Shown here piece by piece: positions 34,283 to 40,329 of a DNA stretch of 64,000 nt; the first letter of the stretch is position 1, and each line of letters begins with the position of its first letter. The notes below the pieces were generated by a model, which saw only the letters and a list, made by a program, of their open reading frames with translations, was not told the DNA's origin and made no database searches. Position numbers and translations under genes: made by a program. The DNA is from Porphyrobacter sp. LM 6 (GTDB lineage Bacteria; Pseudomonadota; Alphaproteobacteria; Sphingomonadales; Sphingomonadaceae): contig NZ_CP017113.1 in the NCBI RefSeq assembly GCF_001720465.1, forward strand, positions 248,001 through 312,000. Reading direction: 5' to 3'.

Positions 34283-35902
34283 TCAGGCGTTGGCCAAAGC
34301 CGCCGTTCTTCCCGCAATATAGCCGAAGGTCAGCGCCGGGCCGAGCGTGCCGCCCGCGCCCGCATAGATTCCGCCCGTCGGGCAGGCGATGGCATTGCCC
34401 GCGCCGAGCAGCCCCGGGATCGGCTCCCCGTCATGCCCCAGAATGCGCGCCTGACCATCCGTGCGCGGGCCGCCATTGGTGCCGAGCAGGCCCGAGGCGA
34501 TCTCCACCGCATAGAACGGCGCCTGCCGGATCGCGCCGAGCGTGACCGCCGTGCCCTCCCGACTGCGGTCCCCGTAGAAATGGTCATAGGCGCTCGTGCC
34601 GCGCCCGAAATCGGGATCGTGGCCTTCATCGGCATGGACGTTGAAGCGCGCGACCGTCTCGGTCAGCGCCGCCGCATCGATCCCGATCTGCTCCGCCAGC
34701 TCTTCCAGCGTGTCGGCGCGCATCACCCAGTCGGGGATCGGCTGCCCCGGCTGGCGCGTGCCCAGCGGATAGCGTTCGGCATATTGCGCGTCGAAGATCA
34801 GGTAGGCGGGCAGGTTCAGGTAATCGTAGTTCGCCGGGTCGAACTGGTGGAACACGCCGCCCAAGGCCGAATAATTCGCCGCCTCGTTGCAGAAGCGTTT
34901 GCCCGAGCGGTTGACCATGATCGAATGCGGCACTGTGCGTTCGATCAGGATGATCTGCGCGCGCTGCTCGCCGCTGGCCCAGGGCGCATCGGGGGTGACG
35001 AGCGTCGGCGCCCACCATGCATTGGTCATGTTGCCGAGCTTCGCACCAGCCGCCATCGCCAGCTTCAATCCACCGCCGGTTCCGGTCGGCGGGCTGGCGG
35101 GAGCGGTGATGGGGCCGCGCAGAAAGGTCTGGCGCAGCTCCGCATCCCATTCGAACCCGCCGGTCGCAATGATCACCCCGCGCCGTGCGGTGAGGGTCAA
35201 GGCCGCGCCGTCCTGCTCGCCTTCGATCCCGGTAATCTGCTCGCCATCGCGCACCAGCCGCTTCACGGTGACGCCCAGCATCGGCTCGATCCCGCGGTCG
35301 AGACAGGCCTTCAAGAGCCGCGCCACCATCGCTTGCCCGAACCCGCATTGGCGCGCGGCCATGCGCTGGCCCAGCACCTCCATCGGCGGCATGGTCGTCG
35401 CCCCGCCGAGTGGCGTTTCGCGCAACATCAGCGGCTTGGGCTCTTCGATCGCGTAAATCTTCGCCGCCCAGTCGCCGAGCTCCCCCAGCGCAAACAGATC
35501 ATGGTCGAGCGCGCGGCTGCCTTCGGGCTTCGCGCCGGGCCGGTCGAGGTAATAGTCGGGATAGCCCGGCAGCACCGCGACCTTCAGCGCATCAATGCTT
35601 TCAAGGAAGGCCAGCGCCTCCGGCCCCTTGTCGACGAAAGCTTCGAGCGTCTCGTCGACCAGATCGCCGTGATCGAGGCTGCGGAAATAGGCGAGCGCGT
35701 CGGCACGGCTGTCGGCCATGCCGGCTTCGCGCATCCGGGGGTTGTCCGCCACCCAGATCACCCCACCCGATATCGCCGATGTGCCGCCGATCCGGTCGTA
35801 TTTCTCGACCAGCAGCACGCTGGCCCCGGCCTCGTGCGCGGCGAGCGCGGCGGCCATGCCGGACGCGCCCGTTCCCAGAATGATGACGTCTGCCTCTCTC
35901 AT
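34283..35902 (-). CDS. FAD-dependent oxidoreductase of the KstD/fumarate-reductase family
   Basis: A 539-residue flavoprotein. The FAD loop is DVIILGTGASGMAAALAAHEAG (G10-x-G12-x2-G15), followed by LLVEKYDRIGGTSAISGGVIW, typical of 3-ketosteroid delta-1-dehydrogenases and fumarate-reductase-like enzymes. The C-terminal GLLGTNGGPRTDGQARILG and GAGNAIACPTGGIYAGAGGTLGPALTFGYIAG complete the FAD site. The family introduces or reduces ring double bonds next to a ketone. Members in steroid clusters are KstD-like, but the exact substrate here is open. The ATG at 35902 is preferred to the start at 35938, as the extra 12 residues look non-coding. Confidence 0.88.
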   Translation of the reverse strand: MREADVIILGTGASGMAAALAAHEAGASVLLVEKYDRIGGTSAISGGVIWVADNPRMREAGMADSRADALAYFRSLDHGDLVDETLEAFVDKGPEALAFLESIDALKVAVLPGYPDYYLDRPGAKPEGSRALDHDLFALGELGDWAAKIYAIEEPKPLMLRETPLGGATTMPPMEVLGQRMAARQCGFGQAMVARLLKACLDRGIEPMLGVTVKRLVRDGEQITGIEGEQDGAALTLTARRGVIIATGGFEWDAELRQTFLRGPITAPASPPTGTGGGLKLAMAAGAKLGNMTNAWWAPTLVTPDAPWASGEQRAQIILIERTVPHSIMVNRSGKRFCNEAANYSALGGVFHQFDPANYDYLNLPAYLIFDAQYAERYPLGTRQPGQPIPDWVMRADTLEELAEQIGIDAAALTETVARFNVHADEGHDPDFGRGTSAYDHFYGDRSREGTAVTLGAIRQAPFYAVEIASGLLGTNGGPRTDGQARILGHDGEPIPGLLGAGNAIACPTGGIYAGAGGTLGPALTFGYIAGRTAALANA

Positions 35903-36005
35903 GCCAGCGAGTAGACGCGCGGCGGCGGGCGCGGACAACCCGTCATTTTGGCAAGGTGCGTGAGGCTGCGCGGGCGGCTACCCAGCAATGCAAAGGAGAG
36001 ACAGC

Positions 36006-36782
36006 ATGAAACTGGCAGGAAAAGTCGCCGCGATTACCGGGGGCACGGCGGGCATGGGGCGCGGGATTGCCGAGGCATTTCTGGCCGAGGGCGGCAAGGT
36101 CGCGCTGTTCGCGCGCAATCCCGACAAGGGCGCCAAGGTGCTGGAAGAACTGGGCGCAGGCGAAAACGCGATCTTCATCGCGGGTGACGTGATGAGCCAG
36201 TCCGATCTCGAAGGCTTCATCGATGCCGTGGTCGCGCATTTCGGCACGCTCGACATTCTCGTCAACAATGCGGGCGGCGCGGGCGATTTGCAGCCGCTCG
36301 TCAACCTGTCCGACCACGCCTTTGACGAGGCGATGAAGTGGAACGTCTATTCGACCTTCTGGGCCAGCCGCCGCGCGCTGCCGACCATGCTCGAAAAGGG
36401 CGACGGGCGGATCATCAACATCTCCTCGATGGAGGGCAAGCACGGCAAGGCGGTGCTGACCGCCTATTCCGCCGCCAAGCACGCGGTGAACGGCATGACC
36501 AAGAGCCTCGCGCGCGAAGTCGGGGCGCAGGGGGTGACGGTCAATGCGATCTGCCCCGGCATCGTCATCACCGACATCATCAAGAACAACGGCCCCGCCA
36601 CCGCCAAGGCGATGGGGATGGAGCTGGACGAGATGATCGCGATGTTCGCCGCGGATTCGGCGATCAAGCGGCCCAATACGGTCGAGGAAGTCGCCGCCGT
36701 GGCGGTGTTGCTCGCCAGCGAGGCGGGCGCGGGGATCACCGGCCAGCAGATCAGCGTCGATGGCGGAACCGCACAATATTAA
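36006..36782 (+). CDS. Short-chain dehydrogenase/reductase (SDR)
   Basis: A 258-residue classical SDR: TGGTAGMGRGIA cofactor loop, LFARNPDKGAK (an Arg after beta-2, suggesting NADP), NNAGGAGD, catalytic Ser in INISSMEGKHG, and YSAAKHAVNG for Tyr/Lys. The C-terminus ITGQQISVDGGTAQY is normal. The ATG at 36006 follows AAAGGAGAGACAGC. It starts divergently from the KstD-like gene across 103 bp. It ends 8 bp before the first parS-associated repeat. Confidence 0.92.
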   Translation: MKLAGKVAAITGGTAGMGRGIAEAFLAEGGKVALFARNPDKGAKVLEELGAGENAIFIAGDVMSQSDLEGFIDAVVAHFGTLDILVNNAGGAGDLQPLVNLSDHAFDEAMKWNVYSTFWASRRALPTMLEKGDGRIINISSMEGKHGKAVLTAYSAAKHAVNGMTKSLAREVGAQGVTVNAICPGIVITDIIKNNGPATAKAMGMELDEMIAMFAADSAIKRPNTVEEVAAVAVLLASEAGAGITGQQISVDGGTAQY

Positions 36783-36790
36783 GGGGGCCT

Positions 36791-36851
36791 AGACCCCCTC
36801 TAGACCCCCCTTAGCCCGGCCTTGCCCCGATGTTCCACGTGGAACATCGGG
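36791..36851. other. parS: parS-like centromere site with 11-bp repeats (site 1)
   Basis: TGTTCCACGTGGAACA (36831-36846) is a perfect 16-bp palindrome, the ParB-binding parS consensus with one symmetric change. Here the palindrome extends to 26 bp (36826-36851). Three 11-bp repeats precede it: AGACCCCCTCT (36791), AGACCCCCCTT (36802) and a degenerate AGCCCGGCCTT (36813), then a 7-bp spacer GCCCCGA. Site 2 at 54252 has the same layout. It sits between two convergent SDR genes. ParB-type spreading from here is inferred from the sequence alone. Confidence 0.8.
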
Positions 36852-36862
36852 ACTGCGGCAGC

Positions 36863-37672
36863 CTATTGCTGCAACTTCGCCATCGCCGCGCCGACCGCTG
36901 CGGCGACATCGCCCGCCTGCGGATTGCCGCGCATGATCAGCCCGCCATTGGGCTGGATATTGGCGCCCGTCACATAGGCGTTGTCGGTGCACAGCCACAG
37001 GCAGGCGTGGGCGACATCGTCCACGGTGTTGAGCCGCCCCATCGGGTAGCGCGGCAGGAACGCATCGGTCAGGCCCGGCACCTGGAAGCTCGCATGGGTC
37101 ATCGGGCTATCGGTGAAGGCGGGCGAGACGGTGTTGGCCTTGATCCCCAAGTGCCCGTAATCATTGGCGACGCACTCGATCAGCGCCTCGGAGCCGCGCT
37201 TGGTGCCGATATAGGCGGCGTGGTTGGTGATGATCGCCTTGGTCGTGGCCGAAGACAGCGAAATCAGCGAACCGCCGGTCGGCTGCTGCTGGCTCATCAC
37301 CCGCACGAAGGCCTGGAGGAAGTGGTGCACGCCCTTGAACTGCAAGTCGACGATCTGGTCGAGCTGTTCGTCGGTGATTTCCTCAAGGCTGGCGAGCAGG
37401 CCCCAACCGGTGGTGTTGATCGCGATATCCACCCGCCCAAAAGCGGCGACCGCCTTGTCGGCCATCGCATTGACCTCGGCCTTCTTGGCGATGTCGCACA
37501 GCGCATATTCACCGCCGATTTCCTTGGCGAGCGCGGCGAGCGGGGCTTCCTTGCGGCCCGCCACCATCACCTTCGCGCCTTCCTTGGCGAACAGGCGGGC
37601 GATGGTCTGGCCCATGTTGCCTTCCGATGCCGCCCCCAGCACCACTGCGGTCTTGCCTTGCAATTGTCCCAT
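36863..37672 (-). CDS. Short-chain dehydrogenase/reductase, atypical (enoyl-reductase-like cofactor loop)
   Basis: A 269-residue SDR whose cofactor loop is GAASEGNMGQTIA, closer to the enoyl-ACP reductase/2-enoyl form than to TGxxxGxG. The usual NNAG is replaced by INTTGWG. Tyr-x3-Lys is kept in AAYIGTKRG after SLSSATTKA. The C-terminus GANIQPNGGLIMRGNPQAGD is also unusual. It may reduce or oxidise an acyl-CoA or cyclic ketone. ATG at 37672 follows GAGGAGACACGTG. Its end lies 12 bp from parS site 1. It is divergent from the small NTF2-like gene at 37801. Confidence 0.87.
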   Translation of the reverse strand: MGQLQGKTAVVLGAASEGNMGQTIARLFAKEGAKVMVAGRKEAPLAALAKEIGGEYALCDIAKKAEVNAMADKAVAAFGRVDIAINTTGWGLLASLEEITDEQLDQIVDLQFKGVHHFLQAFVRVMSQQQPTGGSLISLSSATTKAIITNHAAYIGTKRGSEALIECVANDYGHLGIKANTVSPAFTDSPMTHASFQVPGLTDAFLPRYPMGRLNTVDDVAHACLWLCTDNAYVTGANIQPNGGLIMRGNPQAGDVAAAVGAAMAKLQQ

Positions 37673-37731
37673 CACGTGTCTCCTCTCTCGTGGCCGAGCG
37701 AGTAACACGCATCGGTGCTGCCTCCCCCTTC

Positions 37732-37747
37732 CCAAAAGTGTCCATTG
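37732..37747 (+). promoter_or_regulatory. Upstream box CCAAAAGTGTCCATTG
   Basis: It lies 53 bp before the NTF2-like gene at 37801 and differs from the box at 19967 only at two central bases. A similar upstream distance in both cases points to a shared regulator. The region is also the divergent promoter of the SDR at 37672. Confidence 0.4.
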
Positions 37748-37800
37748 TTCGCGGCCACCCCGCGCCTGATAGCAGCGCCACGATAAAGGGAGAGCGCGCA

Positions 37801-38205
37801 ATGTTTACCGGACCGCTGGAGGATCGCGTGGCGATCACCGAACTCAATGGCACCTATGCCGATGGCGTGGTGCGCATCGATTCCGCCACCTGGGCAAGCG
37901 TCTGGGCCGATGATGCCGACTGGGATCTGATGGGCCACAAGACCCACGGCAAGGACGCGATCGTCGCCTTCTGGAACGGCGCTATGAGCGGGCTGGAGGC
38001 GGTCAGCTTCCACTGCGTGCCCTGCATGATCGAAGTCACCGGCGACACCGCCAAGGCCCGCGTGCAGACGCAGGAAATCCTCAAGCCCAAGGACGCCAAG
38101 GCGCGCCACGTCGGCGGGCTCTACGAGGATGAACTCAAGAAGATCGACGGCCAGTGGCGCTTCACCAGCCGCACCTTCCGCATTGTCGCCGAATTCGGGA
38201 TTTAG
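37801..38205 (+). CDS. NTF2-like/SnoaL_4 domain protein (4)
   Basis: A 134-residue protein with PLEDRVAITELNGTYADGVVRIDSATWASVWADDADWDLMGHKTHGKDAIVAFW at the N-terminus, the standard SnoaL_4 start, and GGLYEDELKKIDGQWRFTSRTFRIV at the end. The spacing of Asp/His residues (DDADWDL, GHKTHG) suits a polar catalytic site in the cone. ATG follows AAAGGGAGAGCGCGCA. A very large hairpin (38231-38317) separates it from the ABM gene downstream, with which it may share a transcript. Confidence 0.87.
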   Translation: MFTGPLEDRVAITELNGTYADGVVRIDSATWASVWADDADWDLMGHKTHGKDAIVAFWNGAMSGLEAVSFHCVPCMIEVTGDTAKARVQTQEILKPKDAKARHVGGLYEDELKKIDGQWRFTSRTFRIVAEFGI

Positions 38206-38230
38206 TTTTCGGGTTCGCTTGCGCGAACTG

Positions 38231-38317
38231 CAGACCACCCGCCCCGCCTCCCTTCCCGGCCACCATAGCCTGATGGTATCATTGGTGGCCGGGCGGGGAG
38301 GCGGGGCGGGTGGTCTG
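38231..38317. repeat. Long near-perfect 35-bp inverted repeat
   Basis: The left arm (38231-38265) starts CAGACCACCCGCCCCGCC, and the right arm (38283-38317) is its complement with one G-T pair and one mismatch. The 17-nt loop holds TGAT-GGT-ATCA. It lies 25 bp after one stop and 17 bp before the next start. No T tract follows, so a classical terminator is unlikely. Candidates are an mRNA processing or stability hairpin, or a remnant of a small mobile repeat. Confidence 0.85.
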
Positions 38318-38334
38318 AACCCCAGGAGCAAAAA

Positions 38335-38676
38335 ATGGCCAAGATTCTCATTTCCGCCCAGATCGACCTCGACCCGGCCCAGCGCGAAGAGGCGCTGCGC
38401 ACCGCGCGCCCGCATATCGAGGCCGCGCTCGCCGAGAAGGGCTGCATCCACTACGACTGGAGCGCCTGTTCGATGAACCCTGCACGCGTGAACGTGTTCG
38501 AGGAGTGGGAGAGCGAGGAAGCCCTCGCCGCGCACTTCAAGGACCCGGCCTATACCGGCATGCGCGATCACATCGGCAAGTTCGGCATCACAGCGGCGGT
38601 CAGCGCCAAGTACCGCGTCGATGCCGAAGGCCCGGTCTACAACGCCGAAGGGCAGGCGACCGAAGCGTTTGACTAA
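38335..38676 (+). CDS. Putative quinol monooxygenase / ABM-domain protein (2)
   Basis: A 113-residue dimeric alpha+beta barrel protein of the YgiN type. AKILISAQIDLDPAQREEALRTARPHIEAALAEKGCIHYDWSACSMNPARVNVFEEWESEEALAAHFKDPAY contains the family markers: the glycine-cysteine after the first helix, then FEEWESEEAL and HF. Such proteins are cofactor-free monooxygenases or quinol-binding proteins. The start has CCAGGAG eight bases before. The long hairpin just upstream may control its expression. The stop overlaps the TTG start of mobA. Confidence 0.85.
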   Translation: MAKILISAQIDLDPAQREEALRTARPHIEAALAEKGCIHYDWSACSMNPARVNVFEEWESEEALAAHFKDPAYTGMRDHIGKFGITAAVSAKYRVDAEGPVYNAEGQATEAFD

Positions 38677-39187
38677 GCTTCTCGGCGCGATCCTCGCCGG
38701 CGGACAGGCGCGGCGGTTTGGCAGCGACAAGGCCCATGCGCTTTATCAGGGCGCGCGGCTGATCGACCGGGTCGCCGCCGCTCTCGCCGCGCAATGCGAT
38801 AGCGTGGTGGTGTGCGGGCGCGAGGAGCCGGGCTTTACCTGCATTCCCGATTGGCCCGAAGCCGGGCTCGGCCCGCTGGGCGGGCTGGCGGCGGCGCTGC
38901 ACGAGGCGCGCGCGCAAGGCTGCACTCACGTCCTTTCGGCCGGAGTCGATGTGCCCGATCTGCCGTTTGATCTTGCCGCCACACTTGCCGGAGACGGGGC
39001 GGGCATTGTCGAGAGCCAGCCGGTCGTCGGGCTGTGGCCGTCCGATGCAGCACCCGCGCTGGAAGCGTTCATCGCCGGGGGCGGGCGCTCGCTCTACCGC
39101 TTTGCCGATCACATCGGCGCGCGGCAGATCGCGCTTCCCGCCACGCTGATGAACGTCAACCGGCCGGAGGACTTGCCCCCGGCCTGA
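38669..39187 (+). CDS. mobA: Molybdenum cofactor guanylyltransferase
   Basis: A 172-residue nucleotidyltransferase that attaches GMP to molybdopterin to give the bis-MGD cofactor. LGAILAGGQARRFGSDKA is the GTP-binding loop LxGGxxxRxGxDK, and AGVDVPDLPFDLAA the DxP motif. NVNRPEDL near the C-terminus is typical of MobA. The frame starts at TTG 38669, overlapping the ABM stop. Shorter than E. coli MobA (about 194). The Mo-dependent oxidoreductase at 40330 needs this cofactor, so the pairing within 1.2 kb is probably functional. Confidence 0.88.
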   Translation: MTKLLGAILAGGQARRFGSDKAHALYQGARLIDRVAAALAAQCDSVVVCGREEPGFTCIPDWPEAGLGPLGGLAAALHEARAQGCTHVLSAGVDVPDLPFDLAATLAGDGAGIVESQPVVGLWPSDAAPALEAFIAGGGRSLYRFADHIGARQIALPATLMNVNRPEDLPPA

Positions 39188-39191
39188 GACG

Positions 39192-40196
39192 TCACAGCTT
39201 CAAGAGCTGCTTGCCGCGGTTCTGGCCGCTGAACAGGCGTTGCAGCGTGGTCGGCGCGTTTTCGAAACCGTGCTGGATGTCTTCCTGATACTTGAGGCTA
39301 CCGTCCTTGACGAAGCCTTCGAGCCGCTTGCGGATGCCGGGGAATTCGCTCGCCCAGTCGAGCACGATGAAGCCCGCCATCGTGCCGCGCCGGAACACGA
39401 GGTTGAAGTAGTTCTCCGGCCCGGCGGGCAGGCTTCCGGTCTCGTAACGGCTGATCCCGCCGCAGATCACCACGCGCGCGCCGGTGGCGATGCAGGCGAG
39501 CATGTCGTTCAAGATCTTGCCGCCGACATTGTCGTAGATCACGTCCACGCCGCGCGGGCAGAGTTCGCGGATCTGCGCCTTCACATTGCCGGCCTTGTAA
39601 TCGATCGCGGCGTCATAGCCCGCCTCGCGCACCAGCCAGTCGCACTTGTCCTGACCGCCCGCGATGCCGACCACGCGGCAACCGGCGATCTTGGCAAGCT
39701 GGCCGACGATGCTGCCCGTCGCGCCCGCCGCGCCGCTCACCAGCACGGTATCGCCCGCCACGGGCTTGCCGACCTTGAACAGCCCACAATAGGCGGTGAG
39801 GCCGGTGGTCCCCAGCACCGAAAGCACGGCGGTGGGCGAGAGTTCGGTTTCGACCTTGGTCAGATCCTTGCCGTCGGAAACGAGATATTCGGTCCACCCC
39901 GTGGTGCCGAACAGCATATCGCCCACGGCATAGCGCCCGCCGTTTGACGCCACGACTTCGCAGATCCCGCTGCCGCGCATCACGTCCCCGATCGCCATCG
40001 GCGCGACGTAATCGGCGATATTCTCCATCCAGCCCTTCTGCGCCGGATCGAAGCCGAGGAAATGCGTCTTCAGCAGCATCTCGCCCGGGCCGGGATCGGG
40101 GAGCTGCGTTTCGACCAGCTTGAAATCGCTGTCGATCTCGATCCCGCGGCCGCGCGGGTGTCCGTTGAGGAGCCATTGGCGGGTGGTGGTGGGCAT
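39192..40196 (-). CDS. NADP-dependent MDR oxidoreductase, zinc-free (2)
   Basis: A 334-residue leukotriene-B4-dehydrogenase-type reductase with VLVSGAAGATGSIVGQLAKIAGC (AxxGxxG), VVGIAGGQDKCDWLV (NADPH phosphate-binding Lys), VDVIYDNVGGKILNDML and FENAPTTLQRLFSGQNRGKQLLKL. No zinc ligands. It should reduce a conjugated enone or alkenal. The ATG at 40196 has GGGGAGATC ahead and replaces an upstream ATG at 40223. It is convergent with mobA and divergent from the molybdo-enzyme gene across 133 bp. Paralogues are at 23191 and 42494. Confidence 0.9.
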   Translation of the reverse strand: MPTTTRQWLLNGHPRGRGIEIDSDFKLVETQLPDPGPGEMLLKTHFLGFDPAQKGWMENIADYVAPMAIGDVMRGSGICEVVASNGGRYAVGDMLFGTTGWTEYLVSDGKDLTKVETELSPTAVLSVLGTTGLTAYCGLFKVGKPVAGDTVLVSGAAGATGSIVGQLAKIAGCRVVGIAGGQDKCDWLVREAGYDAAIDYKAGNVKAQIRELCPRGVDVIYDNVGGKILNDMLACIATGARVVICGGISRYETGSLPAGPENYFNLVFRRGTMAGFIVLDWASEFPGIRKRLEGFVKDGSLKYQEDIQHGFENAPTTLQRLFSGQNRGKQLLKL

Positions 40197-40268
40197 CGGT
40201 CGATCTCCCCAAGAGAATTGCACTGCGTTTCCTGCCCTATTGCGGGCGCGGGCGAGAGGCCTCCACGG

Positions 40269-40284
40269 ACAAAAGTATCAGTCG
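40269..40284 (+). promoter_or_regulatory. Upstream box variant ACAAAAGTATCAGTCG
   Basis: It lies 46 bp before the molybdo-enzyme start and shares CAAAAGT and several later positions with the boxes at 19967 and 37732. It occupies the divergent region with the MDR gene. Assignment depends on those other boxes. Confidence 0.28.
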
Positions 40285-40329
40285 AGCGCCCCTGCCCCTG
40301 TGGTAGTCTCGCCCGCCAAAGGGAGAACC

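Noticed and set aside
38231..38317. The long inverted repeat as an ordinary Rho-independent terminator
   Set aside because: It is far longer than typical and is followed by AACCCCAGGAG, not by a T tract. A ribosome-binding site stands just after it.
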